A DNA stretch of 64,000 nt from an uncultured Gemmatimonadales bacterium (GTDB lineage: Bacteria; Gemmatimonadota; Gemmatimonadetes; Longimicrobiales; Gaopeijiaceae): assembly GCA_937919655.1 (NCBI GenBank), contig CALFPJ010000038.1, forward strand, positions 1 to 64,000, given 5' to 3'. Shown piece by piece: positions 17,747 to 28,006 of the stretch (its first letter is position 1; each line of letters starts with the position of its first letter). Below the pieces are notes generated by a model. The model saw only the letters and a list, made by a program, of their open reading frames with translations, searched no databases and was not told the DNA's origin. Position numbers and translations under genes: made by a program.

Positions 17747-17888
17747 GGGCGCCTCACGTGGAGGGGTCTTGGAGGCGCCTGAGGAGAATCTCCGGTTCGG
17801 TGCATCGAACGCGGCGGAGGCATCACCCTGCCACGAGGTCTCATATTAGGGCCGCCGTCGAAGACTCGCCAGCAAAAGAACGCCGTCG

Positions 17889-20522
17889 TCAGCGTCCGAC
17901 CAACGCCCCCAACCAATAACTCACCTTGATGGCGAAGAAATTGCTGCCGGTCGCGCCCAGGGCCCGGAATGGGTCGTCGATGCCGACCCGGTTCCCGATC
18001 GACTCTTTGGCGGAACGGTCCTGCTGCCAGACCAGATACAGGGTGCTCCCCGGGCGCCACTCCCAACGCAACACCATCGTGCTGCGGAACGACCGCACAT
18101 TAAAATCGCGATTGGGAATCGCGAATGTGTCCGCTCCGTCCTCGACGGCGTACGAATCATCCGGTGCCCTGAGGATGGTTGTGCCTTCAGCGCCGTAGGT
18201 GCGCAGGAAACGGCTCCCCGCAGCCTCGAGTTCACCGAAGTCATAGAAACGCCCGCTCGCGGCAAACGGCTGCGCGTACAGGTCGAGGTTCACGTCCGGC
18301 TTGAGCGTGAAGTTGAGCCGCGTTTCCATGGCCAGCGTCGTGCGGTCCGTGAAAGCGAAGATGTAGCGGCCGCCGTAGGTCTCAGGGCCGCCACCGTCGC
18401 GGGCCACGACGTACTGTCGCGGGTTGATCTCGCGGTCAAATGAAGGGGACAGCGATACCTGCCAGCGTGGGGCCGGGACCATCGACACGCGCCCGCTCAC
18501 GCCTTGCGAGCTACGCCCCAGATCGTCTCGCCCATAGTCCATGTTCACATTCCAACGGGTCTTCGCCGCGGAGCCGTTTCCTAGACTGACGGACGATGTC
18601 CATCCGAACGGGGTCCCCATCGATGGCCCGCCACGGGTCAGTCGCTGGTTTTGGGCGGGGAGGTTCAACCGCGTCGAAAGGCGGGCCGTCCAGAAGTTGC
18701 TCAACGTGACCGACGCCGATGGCGCGAACATCATCTGCTGCATCTCGTAGGCGAAGTTCCACTCCGCCGTCTGATTGAGGTCGAAGCGGTAGTTCCTAAA
18801 CCACCTCCCCGGCGTCGACTCCCGATAGGTGAGAGAGGGTCGAAGCTGTATGCCGTCGCCCGTCACCAGGCGCCCAAGGTCGTTGAACTCGCCCTCGGGC
18901 GACTCCACGTCCGCGACGAAGTTCCAAAGCCAATGCTGTCCGCTGATTTTCTCGGCTTGGAAGGTCGCCTTGGCGCCGAGCATCGACCTACGGGCCGGAT
19001 CAACCCCGACGTGCGTGGCATCAGGCCGCTGAAAATATCTTGAGCTATTATGCTGCAGTCGCGTGATCGCCGCCGCCGTTCCAGCGACTCGGGTGAAACC
19101 CCCGCTGAATGAGACCTCGTGCGTTCCCCCTCCCAAGCGGAGGAAGGTGTTTGCGTTCGCGGTGACCGCGTCGCGCGCGAGCACGTCAGCCATCGGGTCA
19201 CCACTCGTGAAATTCCTCCGCACAGCTGTGACCATCGCACCCACGGACGACCCATCTGGCCCGAACTCTTGCTGGACGCGGGCGACACCGTAGGTGGTGA
19301 GCGGCGCCACGCTCACCTCGTCGAACAGGTTGGACGTCACGTCGAAGGTCCGGGCACGCTCCTCCCCAGTCACTGCCAAGAGGACCCCGATGAGAGTGCG
19401 CGAAGGTAGCCGCCCGGTCAGCTTGGCCGCACCCAGAATCGTCGAGGTGCTTGGCCGGTCGACGTAGTCACCCTCGGCGGAGCCACTCGGGCGCGCGCCG
19501 ATCCGTCTGGAGTAGAAATAGTTGTTCACGGGTCCGTTGATGAGCGCGCTCCCCTCCGTGAAGAACGGCCTGCGCTCTGGCAGCAGCGTCTCGGCATCCG
19601 TCAGGTTCACGACCGCGGGGTCGGCCTCCACCTGGCCGAAATCGGGCGTGATCGTCGCATCCAGCGTCAGGTTCGGCCCTATCCCCATCTTCAGATCGAG
19701 CCCCACGCGCCCTTCGAGATTCCGCCCGTCATCGAACGGATTGGCAGGGTCGCGGTCGCCGTTGCGGCTGGACCCCGTGGTTGCGTAAGGCAACAGCTCA
19801 ACACGGCGGCCGAGATCGCCAGCCTGGATCCCTCGCAGCTCACCGAAGCGCGAGGCCCAAGCGCGCTCCGTTCGCGGGACGGCGACCCAGTAGTCCGATT
19901 CGTTCTTAGACGGGATCCACCGCTGTACGTTCAGTCCCCATGTCTGCCCACCGACGTTGTTGTACCGGAGCTGGGAGAGTGGAATCCACATCTCTGCCGT
20001 CCAGCCCGTGTCGTCTATGGTCACCCGAGCGCGCCACACCGGATCGAAGCCACGATCGACTGCGGCCTCATTGTCTGAGCCGTGGTAGTGGTCGAGGCGC
20101 ACGCCTGCGGCCGTAACGCCGAAAGAGTATGCCGTGCGGCGGTCCAGGTACGTATCGAGGGAGATGAGCACGTACTCGGCGAGTTCGCCGGAGTCGCGTC
20201 GCCCCAGGGGGGCCTGAATCGCCGCGCGGCCTCCACTGCTGTGCATCCGTGCGCCGACATAGAGCGCTTCGTCATCGTAAACGAAGCGGATCTCCGTTCG
20301 TTCCGTCGGAGCCGCGCCCTCTACCGGCTCTTTCTGGACGAAGTCGACGATTGGGGGCACCTCGCTCCAAAAGTCCTCATCCAGGCGGCCGTCGACGCGG
20401 ACGCTGTTGGAGGGCACACGAACGGCAGTCGTCTGCTGGGCTTGGGCTGTCTTCGCGGCCAGGAGCAGGCAGGCGAACACGAGCGCGAGCGCCAGGTTCC
20501 GGCGGTAGTTGGGGTTGGGCAT
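17889..20522 (-). CDS. Outer-membrane protein with CBM9-like and DUF5916 domains
   Basis: The ATG at 20522 gives 877 residues with a signal peptide (NYRRNLALALVFACLLLAAK, cleavage near AQAQ). A carbohydrate-binding family 9-like domain follows (about 30-220: VRVDGRLDEDFWSEVPPI, TEIRFVYDDEALYVGARM, GWTAEMWIPLSQLRY). The remaining roughly 650 residues match DUF5916: LDATITPDFGQVEADP, ERRPFFTEGS, then many amphipathic strands with Trp/Tyr girdles ending in FFAIKVSYWLGAL. The architecture suggests an outer-membrane barrel with a periplasmic ligand-binding domain. These proteins are common in Gemmatimonadota and Bacteroidota, and their substrate is not known. Confidence 0.85.
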   Translation of the reverse strand: MPNPNYRRNLALALVFACLLLAAKTAQAQQTTAVRVPSNSVRVDGRLDEDFWSEVPPIVDFVQKEPVEGAAPTERTEIRFVYDDEALYVGARMHSSGGRAAIQAPLGRRDSGELAEYVLISLDTYLDRRTAYSFGVTAAGVRLDHYHGSDNEAAVDRGFDPVWRARVTIDDTGWTAEMWIPLSQLRYNNVGGQTWGLNVQRWIPSKNESDYWVAVPRTERAWASRFGELRGIQAGDLGRRVELLPYATTGSSRNGDRDPANPFDDGRNLEGRVGLDLKMGIGPNLTLDATITPDFGQVEADPAVVNLTDAETLLPERRPFFTEGSALINGPVNNYFYSRRIGARPSGSAEGDYVDRPSTSTILGAAKLTGRLPSRTLIGVLLAVTGEERARTFDVTSNLFDEVSVAPLTTYGVARVQQEFGPDGSSVGAMVTAVRRNFTSGDPMADVLARDAVTANANTFLRLGGGTHEVSFSGGFTRVAGTAAAITRLQHNSSRYFQRPDATHVGVDPARRSMLGAKATFQAEKISGQHWLWNFVADVESPEGEFNDLGRLVTGDGIQLRPSLTYRESTPGRWFRNYRFDLNQTAEWNFAYEMQQMMFAPSASVTLSNFWTARLSTRLNLPAQNQRLTRGGPSMGTPFGWTSSVSLGNGSAAKTRWNVNMDYGRDDLGRSSQGVSGRVSMVPAPRWQVSLSPSFDREINPRQYVVARDGGGPETYGGRYIFAFTDRTTLAMETRLNFTLKPDVNLDLYAQPFAASGRFYDFGELEAAGSRFLRTYGAEGTTILRAPDDSYAVEDGADTFAIPNRDFNVRSFRSTMVLRWEWRPGSTLYLVWQQDRSAKESIGNRVGIDDPFRALGATGSNFFAIKVSYWLGALVGR

Positions 20523-20722
20523 CGGGCGAACATATGGTTGGCGGCGCGGGCGCGCGCCAGGGTGGGCACGGTGCACGAGGAAGCGTTGCTCGCCGGTGTC
20601 GCCTCCACCCACGTCTCTGGGAAGCTGACCGCGGGTCGATCAAGGCACCCAACCCTCGCGCATCCGCCTCCCGAACCTCATTCTCCCGTATGTCACCCGT
20701 TCCGCCCTAGCCAACGCAATCC

Positions 20723-22060
20723 ATGATCCGCTCCAAGACCATCCTCGCGGCCCTATCTGCACTCTTCGTCGCCAGTCCGGCGCTCGCGCAGCTCCCGCGC
20801 GCCGAACAGACCCGGCCCGACAACGTCGTGTTGTCTCAGCGTCAGGAGGACCCGCTGATTCGGGAACGGCTCGCAGACCGCTTCGACAACCTGCTCCCGG
20901 TGCTGATGCGGCGTGAAGGGTTCGATATGTGGCTGGTGATCACACGGGAGTACAACTCAGATCCGGTCTTCGGATCCATGGCGCCCAACACCACGTATTC
21001 GTCACGTCGGCGCACGATCCTGATGTTCCACGATCTGGGTCCGGGCAAGGGCGTCGAGCGCATCAGCATCGGGCGCGCCGACTACCAGGGCACCTTTGAC
21101 GTGTACCCGACGCACAACGACTCACAGTACGTGAGTCTCGCGCGCCTCGTCGCGGAACGTGACCCACAGCGGATCGGCATCAACGTGTCCGACAGGTGGA
21201 ATCACGCGGACGGCCTAACCCACAACGAGTACGTGAGGCTCACCGGCGCGCTGAGCGAAAAGTACGTCGACCGTCTCGAGTCGGCCGAGATGCTCGCCGT
21301 GAGTTGGCTCGAAGCGAAGCTACCGCGCGAGACCGACCAGTACCGGAGCGTGATGCGCATCGCGCACCAGGTCATCGCCGAAGCGTTCTCGAACGAAGTC
21401 ATCGTGCCGGGCGTGACCACGAACCAGGACGTGGTCTGGTGGATGCGCCAGCGGGTCGCGGAGTTGGGGCTAGGGCAGTGGTTCCATCCGTCCGTGAACG
21501 TGCAGCGGCGAGACGGTATCCCCGAGGCCACACCTCACGGAACCGTCATCGAACGGGGAGACATGCTGCACACCGACTTCGGCGTCATCGGCCTTGGCTA
21601 TTCGACGGACACCCAGCACAACGCTTACGTGCTCCTCCCCGGAGAGGCCGATGCACCTGAGGGACTCAAGGAAGGACTGCGTCGGGGGAACCGCCTCCAG
21701 GATCTGACCATGATGCACGGCCCGGCAGGCGCGACCGGCAACGAGGCGCTAGCCGGAGCGCTCGCTCAGGCGGCCGCAGAAGGCATCGAGGCCACCATTT
21801 ACAGCCATCCCATCGGATACCACGGGCACGGGGCGGGCCCGCCGATTGGCATGACCGACTATCAGGACGGCGTGCCGGTTCGAGGGGATTATCAGTTCCG
21901 CCCGAACACGTGGCACTCGATTGAGCTCAACGCGCGCTACGCCGTGCCGGAATGGGACGGTCAGTCGGTGCGCTTCGCACTCGAAGAGGACGCGGCGTTA
22001 CTGGACGGGGGTTGGGACTGGATCGATGGGAGGCAGACGGGCTTCTACCTGATCAGGTAG
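20723..22060 (+). CDS. Secreted M24 family metallopeptidase (Xaa-Pro aminopeptidase-like)
   Basis: The 445-residue product begins with a signal peptide (MIRSKTILAALSALFVASPA, cleavage at ALAQ). An N-terminal creatinase-like domain (VLMRREGFDMWLVITREY) precedes the pita-bread metalloprotease domain. The five metal ligands can be followed: Asp in MLHTDFGVIG, Asp in YSTDTQHN, His in HPIGYHGHGAG, Glu in HSIELNARY and Glu in RFALEEDA. Members remove N-terminal residues ahead of proline, which suits a cell that scavenges peptides. The gene is transcribed away from the DUF5916 gene, with about 200 nt between the two start codons that probably holds both promoters. Confidence 0.9.
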   Translation: MIRSKTILAALSALFVASPALAQLPRAEQTRPDNVVLSQRQEDPLIRERLADRFDNLLPVLMRREGFDMWLVITREYNSDPVFGSMAPNTTYSSRRRTILMFHDLGPGKGVERISIGRADYQGTFDVYPTHNDSQYVSLARLVAERDPQRIGINVSDRWNHADGLTHNEYVRLTGALSEKYVDRLESAEMLAVSWLEAKLPRETDQYRSVMRIAHQVIAEAFSNEVIVPGVTTNQDVVWWMRQRVAELGLGQWFHPSVNVQRRDGIPEATPHGTVIERGDMLHTDFGVIGLGYSTDTQHNAYVLLPGEADAPEGLKEGLRRGNRLQDLTMMHGPAGATGNEALAGALAQAAAEGIEATIYSHPIGYHGHGAGPPIGMTDYQDGVPVRGDYQFRPNTWHSIELNARYAVPEWDGQSVRFALEEDAALLDGGWDWIDGRQTGFYLIR

Positions 22061-22346
22061 TTGGCTCAGGGGACGGAGCGGGGCCCGTCGGCCCTGCTCC
22101 ACCGAGTCAAGTCGTTCAGGTCGTCTAGCTTTTTCCGCCTACCGCTCGCGCGTTTGTTCTTTATAAGTGCATTAAAGCCGAAGAGTGCACCGCCCGCCTT
22201 CAGGGGCATGGAGCTACCTCGTGCAGGCTCGCGTGCGTGGGTTGCCGTCTACATGTTGGCTCGCGGCAGAAACGCATCACGTGAGGTGGCCTCAGCCTTT
22301 GCGGCTACCGACCCTCAGGAACTCCGTTAGCCACAAAGTGATCCGT

Positions 22347-23756
22347 ATGAGACTTGTTATCGCGACAGTCCTCACAATTCTTGTCGCGTCGCCGGCTCGG
22401 GCTGTCCAGCTCGATCAGGAAACTCAGACCCGCGTCGACGCAGTGTTCGCCGACTACGACCGCACCACTGGACCCGGGTGCGCGGTAGGGATCGTCCAAG
22501 GCGGGCGCCTGACATTCGACCGCGGGTACGGCATGGGGAGTCTCGATCACGCGATCGCCCTCGGCAGCTCGTCGGTCTTCTACCTCGCGTCGGTCTCGAA
22601 GCAGTTTACCGCGGCGTCGGTGTTAATTGCCGCGCACGAGGGGCATCTCTCACTCGATGACGATGTGAGAGCGCACATTCCGGAGATGCCTGCCTACGGC
22701 ACAGTCGTCACCGTGCGAAACCTGCTCCACCACACGAGTGGTGTCCGCGACTACCTCTCACTAATGGAGCTCGCCGGCATTCCGTTTGAGAACATCCTCT
22801 CCGATGAGGACATGCTCGACCTAATCGCGCGGCAAAAGGAACTCAATTTCGCGCCCGGGAGTGAGTATCTCTACAGCAATTCCGGATACGTCCTGCTGGC
22901 TGAGATCGTGAAACGAACCACCGGTCGATCGCTACGCGAGTATGCCGACGAGAAGATCTTCGGACCGCTCGGCATGAAGGACACCCACTTCCACGACGAC
23001 CGAACCCATATCGTCCGCGACCGGGTCTTCAGCTACGACGAACGCGAAGGCGGCGGCTGGGCCACGAACTATCTCATGAATTTCGACAAGGTCGGAGATG
23101 GCGGCCTCTACTCGACCGTGGAGGATCTGGCCCGGTGGGATTCCGCTTTTTATGGAGATGCTCTAGGCATACCGAATTTCGCTGAGCAGATGTACCAGCG
23201 CGGTGTCCTTACCTCTGGTGACACCATCGACTATGCGCGTGGACTCGGGGTCAGCGCTCGGCGTGGACTACAGCGCGTGGCCCACGGTGGCGGGATGATG
23301 GCATTCCGGACAATGCTCGCGAGGTATCCAGACCAGCGAACCACGGTGATCACGCTATGCAACGTTGGGTCAGCCAACTCTGGGGCCCTGAGCGCTGCGA
23401 TTGAGGACATTGTACTTAAGGGGCGGTTCCTTGAGAACGCTCCTGCATCCCCTGCCGGCCCACCCAGCGAAAGCGTTGAGGACGAGCATCCCACGGCGCC
23501 ACAAACAGTGCTTCAATCCCTGGCGGGGACGTACGTGTCGGGGGAGCTAGGCTCAACATGGATACTAGAAGCGGGTGACGCCGAGCTGATCCTGACTCAT
23601 CCGAGTGGAGCCACACTGACGTTGACGATGGACGGTGAGGATGTGTTCTCCCATTCGGGACTGACACTGAGCTTCGAGCGCCGGGGCGATCAGGCGGTGG
23701 CGTTTGTGCTCCAAGCCGGGCGCGTGCGGAATCTGCGATTTGAGAGAGTGCGGTAG
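22347..23756 (+). CDS. Secreted serine hydrolase of the class C beta-lactamase/PBP fold
   Basis: The ATG at 22347 gives 469 residues opening with a signal peptide (MRLVIATVLTILVASPARA). The catalytic S-x-x-K is SVSK in FYLASVSKQFTAASVL, the Y-x-N motif is in YLYSNSGYVLL, and the third box is HGGGMMAF in place of KTG. LLHHTSGVRDYL is also typical of the family. A C-terminal lipocalin-like extension (about 385-469) carries LAGTYVSGELGSTW and the closing RVRNLRFERV. Such proteins are usually esterases or D-aminopeptidases rather than true beta-lactamases. The 286 nt before it hold no supported gene. Confidence 0.85.
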   Translation: MRLVIATVLTILVASPARAVQLDQETQTRVDAVFADYDRTTGPGCAVGIVQGGRLTFDRGYGMGSLDHAIALGSSSVFYLASVSKQFTAASVLIAAHEGHLSLDDDVRAHIPEMPAYGTVVTVRNLLHHTSGVRDYLSLMELAGIPFENILSDEDMLDLIARQKELNFAPGSEYLYSNSGYVLLAEIVKRTTGRSLREYADEKIFGPLGMKDTHFHDDRTHIVRDRVFSYDEREGGGWATNYLMNFDKVGDGGLYSTVEDLARWDSAFYGDALGIPNFAEQMYQRGVLTSGDTIDYARGLGVSARRGLQRVAHGGGMMAFRTMLARYPDQRTTVITLCNVGSANSGALSAAIEDIVLKGRFLENAPASPAGPPSESVEDEHPTAPQTVLQSLAGTYVSGELGSTWILEAGDAELILTHPSGATLTLTMDGEDVFSHSGLTLSFERRGDQAVAFVLQAGRVRNLRFERVR

Positions 23757-23870
23757 GCCTCGCCCGCGCAGCGCCCCAATTGGGCGTTGGCTCACTAGCG
23801 GCGTTCATGCCCACCATCCATGTTGAGCCAGTGCAGCGCCCCGAACCCGTCAGATCCGAAGGTGTCCTCC

Positions 23871-25541
23871 ATGAGCGTCCCTCGCCCCCATTTGATCCTG
23901 CCCCCGTTTGCTCTGCTGCTCCTCGTCCTCGCCGCTTGCACCGCGCCGGTAGACCGAACCGCTCGCTTCAACGTCGTAGAGGCTACGATCCCGGAAATGC
24001 AGCAGGCCCTGGCAGACGGGCGCGTCACATCACGGGAACTGGTAGAGGCGCACCTTGTGCGCATCGCCACCTACGAGGAGGCGGTCAACGCCACCATCGC
24101 AGTGAACCCTCGGGCCCTCCAGATCGCTGATTCTCTGGACAGGGAGCGGGCAGAGGGCCGGATAAAGGGACCGCTGCACGGGATCCCGGTCGCGCTCAAA
24201 GACATCATCCATACCACAGACATGCCGACCACGGGTGGCGCGCTCGCGTTCGAGGGATTCACGCCGCCGTACGAGGCTACGCTCACGGCGAATCTTGAGG
24301 ATGCCGGCGCCATCATCCTGGCGAAGACCGTGCTCACGGAGTTGGCCAACTTCATGGCCTCGGGTATGCCCACCAACTACAGCGCCGTGGGCAGCTACGG
24401 CCGGAACCCATACGATCCGCGCCGTGATCCACGGGAGGGGCGTAACGATGGGCGGCCGGTCGTGGCCACGGGCGGCTCGAGCTCTGGCATCGGTACCGCC
24501 ATGAGCTTCTGGGCTGCGAGCGTAGGCACGGAGACCTCCGGATCCATCCTCTCCCCGTCCAACCAAAATATGCTGGTGGGGATCAAGCCTACCGTGGGAC
24601 GGATCAGCCGCTACGGTGTGATTCCCATCACCGCGGACCAGGACACACCCGGACCTATGGCCCGCACGGTGACCGACGCGGCAATCATGATGGGGGCACT
24701 CGAAGGGGCCGCGCCGGACCCCCACGACCCTGCCACCATGACGTGTGAGCGCCCCCCGGACGGGGATTACACCAGCTTCTTAAACGCAACTGGCCTCCAG
24801 GGTGCACGTATCGGCATCCCGCGCGCTATGTACTACGACTCGGTCCAAGTGCCCGGCTCGGACCGCTGGAGAGGGGGGTTATCGGACCAGATGCGCGCCG
24901 CCATGGACACGGTTATTGCCCTTCTCCAGCAGCAGGGTGCGATCGTCGTGGACCCCGCAGATCTTCCCAGCATCCTAGACCCGGACGTAGCCAACAACCT
25001 CATGCTCAACGGCCGCAGCATGGTGCTGGACTATGGGATGAAGCGCGATTTCAACCTGTGGCTGGCATCGCTGGGGAGCGACGCGCCGGTGAAGTCGCTT
25101 ACCGAACTCCGCGAGTGGAATCTGGCCCACCGCTCGGCCGGTTCCATGAAGTACGAACAGGCCCAGCTCGATGTGGCGGACGCCCTAGACCTTGAGATGG
25201 ACCGCCCGACCTACGAAGCCGACAGGGCCCGCGACCTTCTGCTGAACGGTGAGCATGGCATCGACGAGGTCATGGAGGCCCTTGAGCTCGACGCCCTCCT
25301 TTTCCCGGGACCCAGCAGCGCCGGGCTCGCCGCCAAGCCCGGGTATCCCACGGTGATCGTGCCGTTCACCTTCGTGGCCAACCACGGGGGCCCTGACTTC
25401 CCTGAGGGTTGGGCACCCCTACCACAGCCGTACGGCGTCAGCTTCACCGGAGGTGCCTGCAGCGAACCGAGGCTCATCGAGCTGGCCTACGCCTTCGAGC
25501 AGGCAACAAAGCGCAGGGTGCCTCCTCCAGGGATGCGCTAA
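23871..25541 (+). CDS. Lipoprotein amidase (amidase signature family)
   Basis: From the ATG at 23871 the 556-residue product has a lipoprotein signal (PPFALLLLVLAACTAP, lipobox LAAC), so it is probably anchored in the envelope. The amidase-signature triad is visible: Lys in GIPVALKDIIHT, cis-Ser in GGSSSGIGTA and the nucleophile Ser in GTETSGSI. The segment DQDTPGPMARTVTDAA is also characteristic. Family members hydrolyse amide bonds of small amides or peptides to carboxylate plus ammonia or amine. It lies between other secreted hydrolases; the following gene, an S9 peptidase start, is broken. Confidence 0.9.
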   Translation: MSVPRPHLILPPFALLLLVLAACTAPVDRTARFNVVEATIPEMQQALADGRVTSRELVEAHLVRIATYEEAVNATIAVNPRALQIADSLDRERAEGRIKGPLHGIPVALKDIIHTTDMPTTGGALAFEGFTPPYEATLTANLEDAGAIILAKTVLTELANFMASGMPTNYSAVGSYGRNPYDPRRDPREGRNDGRPVVATGGSSSGIGTAMSFWAASVGTETSGSILSPSNQNMLVGIKPTVGRISRYGVIPITADQDTPGPMARTVTDAAIMMGALEGAAPDPHDPATMTCERPPDGDYTSFLNATGLQGARIGIPRAMYYDSVQVPGSDRWRGGLSDQMRAAMDTVIALLQQQGAIVVDPADLPSILDPDVANNLMLNGRSMVLDYGMKRDFNLWLASLGSDAPVKSLTELREWNLAHRSAGSMKYEQAQLDVADALDLEMDRPTYEADRARDLLLNGEHGIDEVMEALELDALLFPGPSSAGLAAKPGYPTVIVPFTFVANHGGPDFPEGWAPLPQPYGVSFTGGACSEPRLIELAYAFEQATKRRVPPPGMR

Positions 25542-25542
25542 C

Positions 25543-25819
25543 CCACGTCCACAGGAAGATCTTCACAGGACCGCGCCAGATACGCCCGATTCGATTCGCC
25601 TCCGTCCTTTCTTTGGCACTCGTCGTTCCCGCCGCGGCCACAGCCCACAAGGGTCGGGACATCGGCGTGGACGATCTCTTCAACATCCAGCGGGCGGGCG
25701 CGCCTCAGGTGAGTCCCGACGGAGCGTGGATCGCCTACACGGTCTCCACCTATTCGTTCGAAGACGAGCGTTCCACGACCAGAATCTGGATGGCGCCCAG
25801 CGACGCTGGCGATGCGTGA
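25543..25819 (+). pseudogene. N-terminal remnant of an S9 peptidase gene, truncated by an insertion-element remnant
   Basis: The frame encodes an export-signal-like segment (FASVLSLALVVPAAATA), then HKGRDIGVDDLFNIQRAGAP, QVSPDGAWIAYTVST and TRIWMAPSDAGDA. That is the start of a secreted prolyl-oligopeptidase-type protein up to its first propeller blade. No ATG or GTG start is found in frame just before the signal. The sequence stops at 25817-25819, where homology passes directly into the integrase remnant on the other strand. The roughly 600 remaining residues, including the catalytic domain, are absent from the window. Confidence 0.7.
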
Positions 25820-26200
25820 TCGTAGGATGCGTAGCCGCGAAGGACCCGTAGCAAGTGCAGCTGGTTGCGCACGATGACGTGGGCGAGGCACTCCATGCTG
25901 ATCGATCCCATCTGCCTTTCGCAGTAAGGACTCTGCCAAGGCGACCCCGGCGCCGTGACGACCTCCTCGATGCCCATCGAATCGACGTGCCGCACGAAGC
26001 TGCTGCCAAAGATCTTGGACGATGAAGAAGTCGATGGAGGCGAAGTCAGCCAGGTGGTTCTCGAGGAACGAGCGCCAATTCTGGGAAGGTGGGCTGACCC
26101 GAGGCGGCCGGTAACGCCGCACCGTGGAGTCGCTGACGTCGATCCCGAGCTTGTGCGACTCGGCCTGGATGAACGGCACACCCCATGTCGGATTCGAACT
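25815..26200 (-). pseudogene. Remnant of an IS481-like integrase/transposase (rve core)
   Basis: Minus-strand translation shows NPTWGVPFIQAESHKLGID, SDSTVRRYRPPRVSPP and NWRSFLENHLADFASIDFF. In another frame it shows FVRHVDSMGIEEVVTAPGSP, WQSPYCERQMGSISMECLAH and VIVRNQLHLLRVLRGYASYD. These are the two ends of a retroviral-type integrase core. The central part of the domain is deleted and the frame changes near 26000. It abuts the truncated S9 gene at about 25815, so insertion followed by decay is the simplest history. No terminal repeats could be delimited. Confidence 0.7.
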
Positions 26201-26204
26201 CCAC

Positions 26205-26243
26205 CCCAAAAAGAAGCCCCGGGCGCCAAATCGGCGCCCGGGG
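26205..26243 (-). terminator. Rho-independent terminator, minus strand
   Basis: An 11-bp perfect stem (CCCCGGGCGCC / GGCGCCCGGGG, 26217-26243) with a 5-nt loop is followed on the minus strand by CTTCTTTTT. It would end leftward transcripts entering from the tRNA side. The roughly 250 nt between it and the tRNA terminator hold no recognised gene. Confidence 0.7.
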
Positions 26244-26496
26244 CCCCCTGACCGCGAAGTCGTGAAAACAGCTATCTGCTTGTCCTTCGCAGTGCTCACG
26301 AACCGCTGGACCTCAACTCGTTGTCCATCGAGGGTATTCCCCTTTCCATCCATCCCTTTCCTTGCCTTTCTCCGAATTAGGGTTTTTGGATTTCCTGTCC
26401 GACAGATGCGGGAGGCACTCATGGACCGACGAAGCAGAACAGCCGGTGCCTGAATCGACACAACCAATCGACACAACCGTCGGATCTGGTCCCAAT

Positions 26497-26535
26497 AGAA
26501 GACCCCGCCCAGTCTCGAAAGACCAAGCGGGGCTT
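26497..26535 (-). terminator. Terminator downstream of tRNA-Ile
   Basis: About 20 nt downstream of the tRNA on the minus strand, the sequence CCCCGCTTGGTCT-TTCG-AGACTGGGCGGGG forms a 13-bp stem (some G-U pairs) capped by a stable UUCG tetraloop. It is followed by TCTTCTATT. Position and structure fit termination of the tRNA transcript. Confidence 0.65.
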
Positions 26536-26548
26536 CAGTTTCCAACAG

Positions 26549-26622
<74 letters not shown>

Positions 26623-26760
26623 ATACGGGCTCTCCCGAGACAGACGTCGCCTGGGAGCCGGAAAAGCTAAACGAGCCCTACCTGCCATTCAACCGCCAAG
26701 CGTGGTATTGGCACTTCCGCCGCAGCGACCAATCCACGCTGGACGAGGCAGCACAGGCGC

Positions 26761-27996
26761 TCATGCCCTGCTCAGCCGAACTCTCACCAGGAAAAATCCG
26801 GCCACCAGCACCGAAAAAGCCGCCACCACGGCCAGCGCAGCGCCCATGCCCAACGCATCCGCCAAGAGGCCAGCACCGAGCGCCCCTACCGCATATCCGG
26901 AGTCCCTCCACAGTCGGTAGACACCAAGCGCCGACGCCCGCCACTCAGCGGGAGCCACCTCCGACACCAGCGCGAGCAGCGTCGGGTAGACCATCCCGGT
27001 GCCCAGCCCGGTGACCGTTGCTGCCGCGAGATAGACCGGGTACGAGCCGCCCAAGACGAAGCAAGCGACCCCGGCCCCCTGCACCGCGAGGCCTCCAGCG
27101 ATGAGGCCCCGCCGGCCGATGCGGTCCGACAGGGGCCCAAACACGAGTTGGCTGACGGCCCACACGGCTGGGTAGAGCGCGATCACCCACGCGACCGAGG
27201 TCAGCGGGAGGTCACGCGAGGCGAGCAGAAGCGGCAACAGTCCCCACAGCGCCCCGTCCTTCAGGTTGGTCGCCAATCCGGCGAGGCTGGCGGCAGACAG
27301 GTTCCGGTCGCCAATCGTGCCGAGCCGAAGGACCTGTAGCAGAGGAGGCTTCTCGGGCGCGGCACCGGCGGCGGGGTTCCCGGTGCCGCGCGCCTCCCCG
27401 AGCGTCTCACGCGTGAACCAGGACAGGAGCAGTCCGGCCGCCACGAGGCCCAACCCGAGGTAGAACGGCTCAGGTCGCATTCCGTACTCAGCAGCGATGA
27501 TCCCGCTGAGAGCCGCCGTCACGGCCATGCCGGCATACCCGGCGAACTCGTTCCAGCCGATGACGAGACCGTAGGTGCGCGGGGTGGCCAAATCCACCTT
27601 CATGACGACCGTCATGGACCATGTCAGTGACTGATTGACGCCCAACAGAACGTTGGCAAACAAGATCCACGACCAACTGTCGGCATACATGAGTATCAGC
27701 GGGACAGGGATACCGACCAGCCACCCAAGGATGAGTAGGCGACGCCTGCCCACCTTCTCGGAGAGCCCCCCGGCCAGAAAATTCACCCCAGCCTTGGTTA
27801 CCCCGAACGTGGCGATGAACGCGAGGACTGCAGCCTTCGAGGCGATCCCAAAGTCGGCCTCCGCGATCAGCGGCAGGACCGTCCGCTCGATCCCGACCAT
27901 GCCACCCACGAACACGTTGGTCAGCGCCAGCAGAAGGATCTGTGGAAGGTTCTTCCCCAGGGCCCGGAACGATGTGGCGGCCGGCGGTGACGTCAC
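26761..27996 (-). CDS. Major facilitator superfamily transporter
   Basis: This 411-residue, strongly hydrophobic protein has about 12 predicted helices in two similar halves. MFS loop 2-3 motifs are visible in both halves: GGLSEKVGRRRLLILGW near residue 77 and GPLSDRIGRRGLIAGGL near residue 275. A central basic loop (about 190-215) separates the halves. Between helices 4 and 5 lie TPRTYGLVIGWNEFAGYAG-type residues, as in drug/metabolite exporters. It starts 10 nt after the stop of the APC-USP permease gene on the same strand, so the two are likely cotranscribed. The substrate cannot be inferred. Confidence 0.88.
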   Translation of the reverse strand: MTSPPAATSFRALGKNLPQILLLALTNVFVGGMVGIERTVLPLIAEADFGIASKAAVLAFIATFGVTKAGVNFLAGGLSEKVGRRRLLILGWLVGIPVPLILMYADSWSWILFANVLLGVNQSLTWSMTVVMKVDLATPRTYGLVIGWNEFAGYAGMAVTAALSGIIAAEYGMRPEPFYLGLGLVAAGLLLSWFTRETLGEARGTGNPAAGAAPEKPPLLQVLRLGTIGDRNLSAASLAGLATNLKDGALWGLLPLLLASRDLPLTSVAWVIALYPAVWAVSQLVFGPLSDRIGRRGLIAGGLAVQGAGVACFVLGGSYPVYLAAATVTGLGTGMVYPTLLALVSEVAPAEWRASALGVYRLWRDSGYAVGALGAGLLADALGMGAALAVVAAFSVLVAGFFLVRVRLSRA

Positions 27997-28006
27997 AGTC
28001 TTATCC

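Noticed and set aside
26185..26210. T-arm-like sequence (GGAGTTCGAATCC) suggesting a second tRNA
   Set aside because: No acceptor, D- or anticodon arm can be placed around it, and the same bases encode the SSNPTW segment of the integrase remnant.
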